Shown: positions 25,233-33,989, counted from the stretch's first letter. The stretch: 64,000 nucleotides of DNA from Ruania suaedae (GCF_021049265.1 NZ_CP088018.1:1674001-1738000), one strand, 5' to 3'. A program made the numbers and translations. Notes: a model not told the origin generated them from the letters alone.

Positions 25233-27098
25233 ATGACCGACGACGTCCCTTCCACCCCCCACGAGGACGTGACCGAGGTGGCACCCGGGGTGTTCCGGGT
25301 GCGCGACACCTGCCACGTCTACGTGATCCGTGCCGCCGAGAGCACCGATGGCCGCCGCACCGGCATCTCGATCGACTTCGGGTCCGGGCGCGTGCTCGAC
25401 CTGCTGGACGAGCTCGGGCTGGAGGCGATCACCGATGTGCTGATGACCCACCACCACCGCGATCAGGCCCAGGGACTCCCGCGGGCCGTCGCCGCCGGCA
25501 TCGCCGTGCACGTGCCACCGGTGGAGGCCGAGCTGTTCTCCGACGTGGACGCGATGTGGGCCGCGCGGGAGGTGGGCAACAACTACAACCTGCGCACCGA
25601 CCGGTTCTCGCTGCTGGAACCGGTCCCGATCACCTCGACCGTGCCCGAGTACCGCAGCGCCGAGTACGGCGGCATCACGGTGCACACCCTGCCCACGCCG
25701 GGGCACACGCCGGGTTCGGTGACCTACCTGGTGGAGGCGGGCGGTCGCCGGCTGGCCTTCACCGGTGACCTGCTCTATGGCCCCGGCAAGGTGTGGTCGC
25801 TGCTGGCCACGCAGTGGTCCTACACCGAGAACGAGGGGCCGACGATGGCGGTGCTCGCCTGCGACCTTCTCGCCGCCGAGGAACCGGACGTGCTGCTGCC
25901 CTCGCACGGGGAGGTGATGGACCCGGGCTCCCCGGCGCTCACGCTCACCGGGGACCGGCTGCTGCAGTACGTGAACCAGCGCCGCCCCGAGCCGACTCGG
26001 ATCCGGGAGAAGCTGGCGAACCCGTACCGCAACCTCACCGAGCATCTCCTCGTCAACGAATCGAGTGAGTCCCGCAGCTATGTGCTCGTCTCCGAGACCG
26101 GCGCGGCGATGGTGATCGACTACGGCTACGACATGACCACCGGCCTGCCACCCGGTCACGAGCGCGCCGCCCGCCGCCCCTGGCTGGCGAGCCTGCCCGG
26201 GCTGAAGGCGCACCACCCGGTCGACCGGGTGGAGGTGGCGCTGCCCACCCACTACCACGACGACCACGTGGCGGGGATGAACCTGCTTCGCGACGTCGAG
26301 GGCACGCAGGTGTGGAGCCCGGCGAACGTGGCCCCGATCCTGGCCGACCCGCTGCGCTACGACCTGCCGTGCCTGTGGCACGACCCGATCCCGAGCGACC
26401 GCGAGCTCCCGATCGGGGAGACCTTCACCTGGCACGAGTACGAGATCACCGTGCACGAGCTGCCCGGGCACACCCTGTTCGCCGCCGCCTTCGAGTTCGT
26501 CGTGGACGGCGTGCGGGTACTGGTCACCGGTGACCAGCAGGACGGTCAGGGGGTCCCCGGGAAGACGCGCGAGACGCGGAACTACCAGTACCACAACAGA
26601 TTCCGCATCACCGACTACCGCGACAGCGCCGCCCTGTACCAGCGGGTGGAGCCGGGGCTGATGATCACCGGTCACTGGCAGGAACGCTGGGTCACCGAGG
26701 ACTACCTGCAGATGCTGGCCACCGAAGCCGAGGAACTGGTGCAGATCCACCACGACCTGCTGCCGCTGACCGAGCTGGACACCGGCGCCGACGGCGTCTT
26801 CGCCCGGATCGAGCCCTACCGGTCCACGGTGGGCTCCGGGCGGAGCGCCACCTACGAGATCTGGGTCCGCAACCCCCTCCGGGAGGAGGCCACGGCCCAC
26901 CTGACGCCGGTGCTGCCCGAGGGGTGGACCGCCGTCGGGCCGGAGCCGGTCACGCTCGCCCCGGGCGGCACGGCCCGGGTCACCTTCACCGTGACCGCCA
27001 CCGGCCCACGACGGCGCCGCGCCCGGATCGCCGTGGACGTCACCGTCGATCACCTGCGCCTCGGCCAGCATGCGGAGGCCCTCGTGGACGTGATCTGA
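25233..27098 (+). CDS. Tandem metallo-beta-lactamase-fold hydrolase with C-terminal Ig-like domain
   Basis: A 621-residue protein with two MBL domains in one chain. Domain 1 has HHHRDQ (73-78; the last metal-binding His is Gln), then PGH (His158), TGD (Asp179) and SHG (His225). Domain 2 has the complete HYHDDH (340-345), PGH (413), TGD (434) and TGH (481) set. Residues 525-621 form a beta-sandwich like the NEW3/alpha-galactosidase-associated domain. MBL enzymes hydrolyse esters, lactones or thioesters, so a lactone made by the neighbouring flavoprotein is a possible substrate (inference). The AGGAGAG ribosome site is clear. Confidence 0.8.
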   Translation: MTDDVPSTPHEDVTEVAPGVFRVRDTCHVYVIRAAESTDGRRTGISIDFGSGRVLDLLDELGLEAITDVLMTHHHRDQAQGLPRAVAAGIAVHVPPVEAELFSDVDAMWAAREVGNNYNLRTDRFSLLEPVPITSTVPEYRSAEYGGITVHTLPTPGHTPGSVTYLVEAGGRRLAFTGDLLYGPGKVWSLLATQWSYTENEGPTMAVLACDLLAAEEPDVLLPSHGEVMDPGSPALTLTGDRLLQYVNQRRPEPTRIREKLANPYRNLTEHLLVNESSESRSYVLVSETGAAMVIDYGYDMTTGLPPGHERAARRPWLASLPGLKAHHPVDRVEVALPTHYHDDHVAGMNLLRDVEGTQVWSPANVAPILADPLRYDLPCLWHDPIPSDRELPIGETFTWHEYEITVHELPGHTLFAAAFEFVVDGVRVLVTGDQQDGQGVPGKTRETRNYQYHNRFRITDYRDSAALYQRVEPGLMITGHWQERWVTEDYLQMLATEAEELVQIHHDLLPLTELDTGADGVFARIEPYRSTVGSGRSATYEIWVRNPLREEATAHLTPVLPEGWTAVGPEPVTLAPGGTARVTFTVTATGPRRRRARIAVDVTVDHLRLGQHAEALVDVI

Positions 27099-27100
27099 CG

Positions 27101-27149
27101 TTGCCACCGCCGGACCGATCCCGTACCGTCGGATGTGGGAACGATGCCA
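27101..27149 (+). promoter_or_regulatory. Promoter and LacI-type operator of the second GH38 gene
   Basis: -35 TTGCCA (27101-27106), a 17-base spacer, -10 TACCGT (27124-27129), six bases, then TGGGAACGATGCCA (27136-27149). The operator matches the perfect site at 10445 at 12 of 14 positions. It starts a new transcription unit within the otherwise collinear run and links it to the LacI regulator at 13.1 kb. Confidence 0.75.
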
Positions 27150-27205
27150 CGTTCGATGATGCACGCACCTGACCGCCCCTTCACCTCCCCAGGAGCACCT
27201 CTCCC

Positions 27206-29851
27206 ATGAGCGACGCTGCGGACGCCTCCGCCGCCCCGATGTCGAACGCCCCCTCCGGCGCCCAGCCGGCCGGACTGGACGGGCGCCGCCCGCCCGCCAC
27301 CGTGGACCGCACGCTGTACATGATCGGCGCGACCCACCTGGACCCGGTGTGGCTGTGGCCCTGGCAGGAGGGCTACCAGGAGGCCCGTGCGACCTTCCGC
27401 TCCGCCCTGGACCGGATGGAGGAGTACGAGGACTTCGTCTTCACCTGCGATCAGGTGGTGCTGCTCGCCTGGGTGGAGGAGCAGGACCCGGAGCTCTTCG
27501 AGCGCATCCGGGCCCGCGTGGCCGAGGGGCGGTGGGTGAACGCCGGCGGCTGGTGGGTCGAGCCCGACTGCAACCTGCCCACGGGGGAGTCCTTCGCACG
27601 TCAGGGCCTGATCGGCCAGCGCTACCTCGACGAGAAGTTCGGCAAGCCCGCCACGGTGGGGATGAACGTGGACCCGTTCGGCCACCACGCCATGATCCCG
27701 GCGATCCTGCGCGGGCAGGGCATGGACACCTACATGTTCCTGCGCCCCGGGCCCGCCGAGGACGGGCGCCTGCGCACGGCCTTCTGGTGGGAGTCCCCGG
27801 ACGGGTCGCGGGTGCTCGGCTACCGCATCCCGCACGAGTACTGCAGCCCGCCCGGGGATGTCTCCGGGCACACGGACAAGTCCCTCGGCGCGCTGGACCG
27901 TTCCCTGGGCGACCTGATGGTCCTGTTCGGCGTCGGAAACCACGGCGGCGGACCCACCAGGGCGAACATCGACTCCATCCACCGCTTCGACCGCATGGGA
28001 TCCTTCGGAAGGCTGATCATGAGCTCACCACGGGAGTACTTCGACGAGTTCATCGCCCGCCGGGGCGGCATCGACAGCGACGAGATGGCCGCGCTGCCGG
28101 TGTGGAAGGACGATCTGCAGCACCACGCCTCGGGCTGCTACTCCGCCCACTCGGGCATCAAAGCCTGGCAGCGGCGCGCCCAGAACGCGGTGCTCTCCGC
28201 CGAGCGGTGGGCGGCGGTCGGCACGGTGCAGCACGGCCTGGAGCACCCCGGCGAGGACCTCTACCGGGCCTGGCAGCAGGTGCTGTTCAACCAGTTCCAC
28301 GACATCCTGCCCGGGTCGGCGATCGAACCCTCCTACGAGGACTCCCGGGACCAGCTCGGAGAGGCGATCGCGATCTCCAAGCGGATCATCACCCGGGTGC
28401 ACAACGTGATCGCCCGCAAGGTGGACATTCCCTTCGACGAGAGCAGCCAGCCGGTGCTCGTGTTCAACCCGCACGCCTGGCCGGTGCGCCAGGTGGTCGA
28501 GCTGCAGTACGGCGCCCAGCCGCTCGGCGTGCACGTGGTGGACGAGGCCGGCCGCCCGGTGGCCGCGCAGAAGGTGCAGTCGGTGGCCACCACCGATGAC
28601 AAGGGCCGGGCCGCGTGCGCCTTCGAGACCGAGATCCCGGCGTTCGGGTACCGCCTCTACCGGTTGCTGCGTGGACCGCAGGAGATCGAGGACGCCGGCC
28701 TGAGCGTGTCCGAGTCCGACGGCGCCACCGCGGTCGAGAACGAGCACCTGCGCCTCGAGGTCGATCACGGCACCGGCTGGGTCCGCTCGCTGCTGGACAA
28801 GCGCACCGGAGCGGATGTGCTCGCCGGAGCCACCGGCCCGCACACGCAGGTCTGTGACGACCCCACCGACACCTGGGGCCACCGGGTGGTCTCCTACGCC
28901 TGGCCGGGTGAGGAGATGCCGGTGACCCGCACCGTGGTGCGCGAGCGCGGACCGGTGCGCGCGATCGTGCGGGTGGAGCGCGAGTGGGGCCGGTCCCGGC
29001 TGATCGAGGAGTTCGTGCTCACCCGGGACGCGACCGCCGTGCAGGTGCGCACCACCCTGGACTGGCGTGAGGAGCACCACCTGCTCAAGCTCCGCTTCCC
29101 GGTGGCCCTCGACGAGCCCGAGGCCACCTACGAGATCCCCTACGCTGCGATCGAGCGCCCCGTGGACGGCGCCGAGGAGCCCGCCCAGCAGTGGGTCAGC
29201 GTCAGCGGCCGCCTGCGGGGCGAGCACAGCGGCGGGCAGCGGGCCGGTCTTGCCGTGGTGACCACCACCAAGCACGGCTACGACGTCTCCCCGCCCGAGA
29301 GCGGCGCGGACCCGAGCATCGGCGTGACGGCGGTGCGCAGCCCCGTCTACTCCTGGCACGACCCGCGCCTGCTCGACCCGGAGGGCTTCTACTCCTTCCA
29401 GGACCAGGGCGCGCAGACGTTCAGCTACCTGCTGGTGCCACACGCCGGCGACTGGCGCGAGGCGGATCTGACCCGCCGCGGGAACGAGCTGAGCGCCCCG
29501 GTGCGGGCGATGCTGGAGTCCTTCCACGACGGCGAGCTCGCCCCGGTCGGCTCCTTCGCCGCCGACGGTGGCGAGCAGGTGATGATCACCGCCGTGAAGA
29601 TCACCGAGGACGCCCGGGGCGGGGGTGCGCCCGACGTGATCGTGCGTGCGGTGGAGACCACCGGCCGGCCCGCGCGAGCGCGACTGGAGCTGCCGATCAC
29701 CGGGCAGGTGCTCGAGACCGACTTCGGCCCGCACCAGGTCCGTACCTTCCGGATCGCCGCCGACGGCGCCGTCACCGAGACCGATCTGGTCGAGTGGCCG
29801 CTCCCCGACGGGCCGGTCGCCGAGATCAACACGCATCCGCTGGGGCAGTGA
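27206..29851 (+). CDS. GH38 alpha-mannosidase-type hydrolase
   Basis: An 881-residue cytoplasmic GH38 enzyme, shorter than and clearly different from the 1024-residue one. The zinc motif GATHLDPVWLWPWQEG gives His44 and Asp46, and the nucleophile is Asp156 in GMNVDPFGHHAMIP. FNQFHDILPGSAIE and a C-terminal beta region follow. Bacterial relatives act on alpha-mannosides, including unusual linkages. An extra 30-residue Ala/Pro-rich N-terminus precedes the barrel. Its stop overlaps the next start. Confidence 0.88.
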   Translation: MSDAADASAAPMSNAPSGAQPAGLDGRRPPATVDRTLYMIGATHLDPVWLWPWQEGYQEARATFRSALDRMEEYEDFVFTCDQVVLLAWVEEQDPELFERIRARVAEGRWVNAGGWWVEPDCNLPTGESFARQGLIGQRYLDEKFGKPATVGMNVDPFGHHAMIPAILRGQGMDTYMFLRPGPAEDGRLRTAFWWESPDGSRVLGYRIPHEYCSPPGDVSGHTDKSLGALDRSLGDLMVLFGVGNHGGGPTRANIDSIHRFDRMGSFGRLIMSSPREYFDEFIARRGGIDSDEMAALPVWKDDLQHHASGCYSAHSGIKAWQRRAQNAVLSAERWAAVGTVQHGLEHPGEDLYRAWQQVLFNQFHDILPGSAIEPSYEDSRDQLGEAIAISKRIITRVHNVIARKVDIPFDESSQPVLVFNPHAWPVRQVVELQYGAQPLGVHVVDEAGRPVAAQKVQSVATTDDKGRAACAFETEIPAFGYRLYRLLRGPQEIEDAGLSVSESDGATAVENEHLRLEVDHGTGWVRSLLDKRTGADVLAGATGPHTQVCDDPTDTWGHRVVSYAWPGEEMPVTRTVVRERGPVRAIVRVEREWGRSRLIEEFVLTRDATAVQVRTTLDWREEHHLLKLRFPVALDEPEATYEIPYAAIERPVDGAEEPAQQWVSVSGRLRGEHSGGQRAGLAVVTTTKHGYDVSPPESGADPSIGVTAVRSPVYSWHDPRLLDPEGFYSFQDQGAQTFSYLLVPHAGDWREADLTRRGNELSAPVRAMLESFHDGELAPVGSFAADGGEQVMITAVKITEDARGGGAPDVIVRAVETTGRPARARLELPITGQVLETDFGPHQVRTFRIAADGAVTETDLVEWPLPDGPVAEINTHPLGQ

Positions 29852-31728
29852 TGGCGGGTCCGCACGTGGAGGTGGTCGTCGAGACGGCCGATGGCGGCTC
29901 CTCCGACGGATTCGAGGCCTCGGTGGCCGTGGCGGAGCCCGGTACCGCCGGACTGCGCCCGGTGACGGTCACCGTGCGGCACACCGGAGCGGAGCCCGTC
30001 GCTGCCTCGGTCCGGCTGAGCGCCGTGGTGGCCGGATGGAGCCCCGGCGGCCAGGATCCGTGGTGGCTGATCCCGGGCGCGTTCTACGGCGAGAACCGCC
30101 CGGCCGAGTGCGAGCGGACCTTCCCGCGCTTCGCCCTGGGCGCGGTCGATCCCGAGGCTATGGTGAGCCCGGCGTGGGAGCTCCGCGCCGACCGTGCGGC
30201 CACTCCGGCCGTCTTCGGCTGGAGCGAGACCGGCGGTGTGGCCCTCGTGGCCCCGGAGTCCTCCCCGCTGGGGATGACCGGGCTGGGGCTTGCCGCGGAC
30301 GAGGCCGGTGCGCGGGTGCACCTGCGGTTCCCGTTCTCCGAGCACCCGGTCTCCTACGACGGCTCCCAGGTGGCGGCACCGGCGGAGCAGGCCAGCCACA
30401 CCTGGCAGCCCGGCGAGAGCCACGAGCTGACGGCGTGGGTGGCCGAGCTCGACGCAGACCGCCACGGGTACGCCGGGGTGCTGCGCGCCGTGCACGGGCG
30501 CTGGGCCGGCGAGGCGCCGATCGAGCCATGGGTGAGCATTCCCGAGGCCGCGCACATCGCCGCCGAAGGGCTCGTGCGATGGCACTACGACCCCGATCCG
30601 GGCGTGCTGCTGGAGACGATGGGCTTCGACCGCGGTATCGGCGGCACCGATCGGCAGGCCATGCACATCGGCTGGATCAGCGGTATCCCGTGGGCGCAGG
30701 CACTGCTCGGGTACGGGTACCGGGCCGGCGACGCGGCCGCGGTGGGCGCGGCCGAGCGGGTGATCGACTTCTGCACGGCCGAGCTCGCCCCGTGCGGGAC
30801 CTTCTGGGGCACCTGGTACCGCGCAAGCGGGTGGGCGCAGTCCTGGTCACCGGTCAAGGGGGCCCTGCACGCCCGCACCCTTGGGGAGGCGGCACTGTTC
30901 CTGGTCCGTGCCCTCGGTAGCCCCTCCGGGGCGAGCCACCCGCAGTGGCGCGCGGCCGCCGTCGGCAATCTCGACGTGATGACCGGGCGCCAGCGCGCGG
31001 ACGGCAACCTCGGCACGCTGCACCACATGCAGACCGGGCAGGTGATGAGCTGGTCCGGGGCCGCCGGGCTGACCTGGGTCGCAGCGCTGTGCGAGGCGGG
31101 CGAGCAGGGCCTGGACGAGGGCGGTCGCTACCTGGCGGCGGCCGAACGTGCGGGGGAGTACTACGCGCAATTCGTCGAGGCGGAGTTCCTCTACGGTGCG
31201 CCGGAGGATGTGGACCTGGCCCCGAGCTCGGAGGACGGCTATGCGGCCGTGCTCGCCTACGTGGCGCTGCACCGGCGGACCGGTGAGGGGCGGTGGCTGG
31301 ACCTGGCCCGCCGCGCCGCGGACTGGTTGCTGACCTTCCGCTACACCTACAACACCGCCTTCGATCCGCGCACCCCGCTCGGGATGTACGGATTCGCGAG
31401 GCGGGGCGCCGACAACGCCTCCCCGTCGAACCCGCACCTGCACGCCTACGGCCTGGTCTGCACCGCCGAGATGCTCCAGCTCGCCGAGGCGCTCGGGGAC
31501 AGCTACTACGCCGAGCGCGCGTTGGAGCACCTGGCCTGCTTCCGCCAGTGCGTGCCGCGCGTGGACGGGGAGATGAACGCCTATCGCGGCATGATCACCG
31601 AGCGGTACTACCAGACGGCGGCATTCCAGCCGAAGGGCATGATCCTCGGCCTCTCGCACGCCTGGTGCGTGGGAGTGCTGTTGCTGGGGGCCGAGCAGGC
31701 GCTGGGTGCCGGGCACGCTGACGCGTGA
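29851..31728 (+). CDS. Uncharacterised all-helical barrel protein, probable glycoside hydrolase
   Basis: A 625-residue protein I do not place in a named family. The first 200 residues look beta-rich (EVVVETADGG, VRLSAVVAGW). From about residue 230 it is helical with repeated aromatic motifs (GTFWGTWYRASGW, QTGQVMSWSGAAGLTW, SSEDGYAAVLAYVALHRRTG, RYTYNTAFDPRTPLGMYGF), a pattern typical of (alpha/alpha)6-barrel hydrolases or epimerases. It lacks a signal peptide. ATG overlaps the GH38 stop, and a much longer open frame upstream is the GH38 gene read in another frame. The co-transcription suggests the same substrate. Confidence 0.6.
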   Translation: MAGPHVEVVVETADGGSSDGFEASVAVAEPGTAGLRPVTVTVRHTGAEPVAASVRLSAVVAGWSPGGQDPWWLIPGAFYGENRPAECERTFPRFALGAVDPEAMVSPAWELRADRAATPAVFGWSETGGVALVAPESSPLGMTGLGLAADEAGARVHLRFPFSEHPVSYDGSQVAAPAEQASHTWQPGESHELTAWVAELDADRHGYAGVLRAVHGRWAGEAPIEPWVSIPEAAHIAAEGLVRWHYDPDPGVLLETMGFDRGIGGTDRQAMHIGWISGIPWAQALLGYGYRAGDAAAVGAAERVIDFCTAELAPCGTFWGTWYRASGWAQSWSPVKGALHARTLGEAALFLVRALGSPSGASHPQWRAAAVGNLDVMTGRQRADGNLGTLHHMQTGQVMSWSGAAGLTWVAALCEAGEQGLDEGGRYLAAAERAGEYYAQFVEAEFLYGAPEDVDLAPSSEDGYAAVLAYVALHRRTGEGRWLDLARRAADWLLTFRYTYNTAFDPRTPLGMYGFARRGADNASPSNPHLHAYGLVCTAEMLQLAEALGDSYYAERALEHLACFRQCVPRVDGEMNAYRGMITERYYQTAAFQPKGMILGLSHAWCVGVLLLGAEQALGAGHADA

Positions 31729-31738
31729 GCCCGCGTTG

Positions 31739-31754
31739 CCCCGAATCGTCGGGG
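31739..31754 (+). terminator. Possible terminator hairpin ending the catabolic cluster
   Basis: CCCCGA and TCGGGG form a perfect 6-bp hairpin with a four-base ATCG loop, 11 bases after the stop. It is nested in a wider inverted repeat, CCGCGTTGCC (31731-31740) with GGCAACGCGG (31781-31790). Confidence 0.5.
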
Positions 31755-31854
31755 GCGGCGAGCGTGAGCCGACAGAGCGAGGCAACGCGGCACCAGGCGA
31801 GGAGCGATGACGAGGTTCCGGGCGGAGGACGTCGCACTGCTGACCCGGCGAGGC

Positions 31855-32169
31855 TCAGCCCAGCACGCTGACCAGGAGCATGACCATTCCGAGCACGACG
31901 CCGAGCGCCCCGAGCAGGAACGTCCCGCGCTGCCACCCGACCGGCGGGCCGGCACCGCGGGGGCGGCTGCGGTCGGCCGAACCGCCGAGAGCCAGCGCGC
32001 CGAAGACGACCGCGGCGATGCGCAGGTCGGTGGCGGCGATGACCTCGCCGTAGGCAGCGGGGGAGAGGAGTCGCAGGATCAGCGCGGCCACGCCCGATCC
32101 GGCGCTGACGAGGGCGACGGCGGTCACGAGCCACCGCGCGTGCAGGATGCCGGCGCGCTGCTCACTCAT
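31855..32169 (-). CDS. Small membrane protein of unknown function
   Basis: A 104-residue protein with about three hydrophobic segments (WLVTAVALVSAGSGVAALIL, LRIAAVVFGALALGG, FLLGALGVVLGMVMLLVSVL), similar in layout to DUF202 proteins but without a motif I can name with confidence. ATG at 32169 is preferred over an upstream GTG at 32181. It stands alone, convergent with the catabolic cluster. Confidence 0.55.
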   Translation of the reverse strand: MSEQRAGILHARWLVTAVALVSAGSGVAALILRLLSPAAYGEVIAATDLRIAAVVFGALALGGSADRSRPRGAGPPVGWQRGTFLLGALGVVLGMVMLLVSVLG

Positions 32170-32193
32170 CGAGCCCGACACTACCGCTCCCCC

Positions 32194-32928
32194 TCAGCCG
32201 TTCAGGTCGAGAACCTCGAAGGTGGTGGCATGGCGCACGCCGAGGGCGGGCCCGGCGGCTGAGCACAGCTCGTCGAGGAAAGCCACCGGGTCGAACTCCC
32301 AGCTCAGGCCCTCGATGTAGGCGCGATGCTCCTGCAGCGAGGCGACGCCGTCGTCGAAGGTGGCGGTGACGTCGACCGCGTGGGTGGACTGAGGGGAGAC
32401 CGCCAGCCAGACCTGACGGACGCCGTTCCACGGCTCGAGCCCGTCGGTGAGCTCCTCGGGGAAGATCCAGCGATTGCCCGCATCCCGCACGGCGTCGAGC
32501 GTGGCGCGCCCGGTGGCGATGTGGTCGGCCTGGTTGAGCGACCCACCGGGCCAGGTGTCGCGGAAGTTGCCGGTGATCACGATCTCCGGGCGATGCTTGC
32601 GGACCTGGGCGGCGATGGCCCGCCGCAGCGCGACGCCGTACTCGAGGACGCCGTCGGGCAGGCGGAGGAACTCCACCTGGTCGACGCCGACGACCTTCGC
32701 CGAGGCGATCTCCTCCTGCTCGCGCAGCGGTCCCGACTCGGCCGGGTCGAGGGCGTCGATCCCGGCCTCGCCGGAGGTCACCATGCAGTAGACGATGTGC
32801 TTGCCCTGCCCGGTCCAGCGGGCGATGGCGGCCGCGGTGCCGAACTCGAGGTCGTCCGGGTGGGCGACGACGGCCAGGGCGGTGGTCCAGTCCTCATCGA
32901 TCTCGGGCAGGCGGGGCTGATCGGTCAT
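32194..32928 (-). CDS. PIG-L family deacetylase
   Basis: A 244-residue zinc-dependent N-deacetylase of the LmbE/PIG-L family. VVAHPDDLEFG near residue 20 carries the AHPDD zinc motif, TSGEAGID follows, and NQADHIATG has the third zinc-binding histidine. The family includes MshB and Mca of mycothiol metabolism; which one this is cannot be settled. AAGGAG stands before ATG, and the start overlaps the stop of the DUF2236 gene (ATGA), so the two are co-translated. Confidence 0.85.
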   Translation of the reverse strand: MTDQPRLPEIDEDWTTALAVVAHPDDLEFGTAAAIARWTGQGKHIVYCMVTSGEAGIDALDPAESGPLREQEEIASAKVVGVDQVEFLRLPDGVLEYGVALRRAIAAQVRKHRPEIVITGNFRDTWPGGSLNQADHIATGRATLDAVRDAGNRWIFPEELTDGLEPWNGVRQVWLAVSPQSTHAVDVTATFDDGVASLQEHRAYIEGLSWEFDPVAFLDELCSAAGPALGVRHATTFEVLDLNG

Positions 32929-33815
32929 CGCAGGCTCCTTCGGCTCTGGTCGGTGGTCGGGAACGGGTCGCCCTCCAGCCGGGCGCCGCTGATCCAGCGC
33001 ACCCCGGCGGTGCCGGCCCGGCCCGCGAGGAGCGAGAGGCGGCGGGCGGGATGGGGCAGGCCGAGCGGTTCGCGCGCCCAGGCGGGCAGGCTCACGACGG
33101 CGCCGCGTGCCAGCAGCGCGTAGCCGGGCCGGACGGCGGCGGGAACCGGCGGGCGGTGCAGCAGGAACTGCGCCACCTCGCGGGCCTCGGCGGTGGCGGC
33201 GAGCTCGGGCCGGTAGCGCTCGAGGGCGTCCTCGAGCTCGGCCACGGTGGTCGGGACGTCGGCGGCACCCAGCCGGGCGGCGACCGTGCCGGCCTGCTGG
33301 ACGTAGGTGTCCTGCTCGGCGGGGGAGAGGCGGCGGGCGCCGAACAGACGATGGGAGGTGAGGAAGGAGTCGATCTCGGCGATGTGCACCCAGGTCAGCA
33401 GGTGCGGATCGTCGGCGCGGTAGGCGCGCCCGTCCGGGGCGACGCCACGGATGCGGGCGTGGACGGCCTGCACGATCGCGATCGCTTCCTCGGCGTGTTC
33501 GACCGTCGCATAGGTGGTGGTGGCGATGTAGGTGGCGGTGCGCGCCAGCCGGCCCCAGACGTCCTCCCGGTAGCGCGAGTGCTGCGCCACACCGGCCATC
33601 GCCAGCGGATGCAGGGCCTGCAGCAGCAGTGCGCGGATGCCGCCGACGTACATCGAGGTGTCCCCGTGCACCACCCCGATCGGGGAGTCCGGCGCGAACC
33701 AGCGCGGGCCGGGTGTGGCGTGGATCCTCCGGCGGGCGCCGACCGGGTCCGGCCCGGCCACGCGCTGCATCAACGCGGTGTTCAGCCGGCGGCGGGCCTG
33801 ATCGAGCGGGTGCAC
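32925..33815 (-). CDS. DUF2236 / MpaB-type oxygenase domain protein
   Basis: A 296-residue protein of the ER-bound oxygenase MpaB / rubber-oxygenase-like family. Visible signatures are ALLLQALHPLAMAGVAQHSRY, followed by TWVHIAEIDSFL with conserved histidines expected to bind heme. Actinomycetes carry many such proteins, mostly of unknown substrate. GTG at 33815 is the likely start; the open frame continues upstream into the tRNA gene without coding character. Confidence 0.75.
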   Translation of the reverse strand: MHPLDQARRRLNTALMQRVAGPDPVGARRRIHATPGPRWFAPDSPIGVVHGDTSMYVGGIRALLLQALHPLAMAGVAQHSRYREDVWGRLARTATYIATTTYATVEHAEEAIAIVQAVHARIRGVAPDGRAYRADDPHLLTWVHIAEIDSFLTSHRLFGARRLSPAEQDTYVQQAGTVAARLGAADVPTTVAELEDALERYRPELAATAEAREVAQFLLHRPPVPAAVRPGYALLARGAVVSLPAWAREPLGLPHPARRLSLLAGRAGTAGVRWISGARLEGDPFPTTDQSRRSLR

Positions 33816-33916
33816 CTTCCCAGTGTGACCTATGGCCCACCCGCGGCGCTCGCTGCGATTGGGAGGTTGCGCCTGGGCTGCGGTAGTCTCGACCCCGGCT
33901 CGTACAGCGGGCCTTC

Positions 33917-33977
<61 letters not shown>

Positions 33978-33989
<12 letters not shown>

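Noticed and set aside
23559-27164. 1201-residue open frame on the minus strand
   Set aside because: It is antisense to the FAD and MBL genes, His/Val/Gly-rich with no domain, and arises from high-GC third positions.
29191-29850. Upstream extension of the all-helical protein
   Set aside because: This part is the GH38 gene in another frame; ATG 29851 overlaps the GH38 stop.
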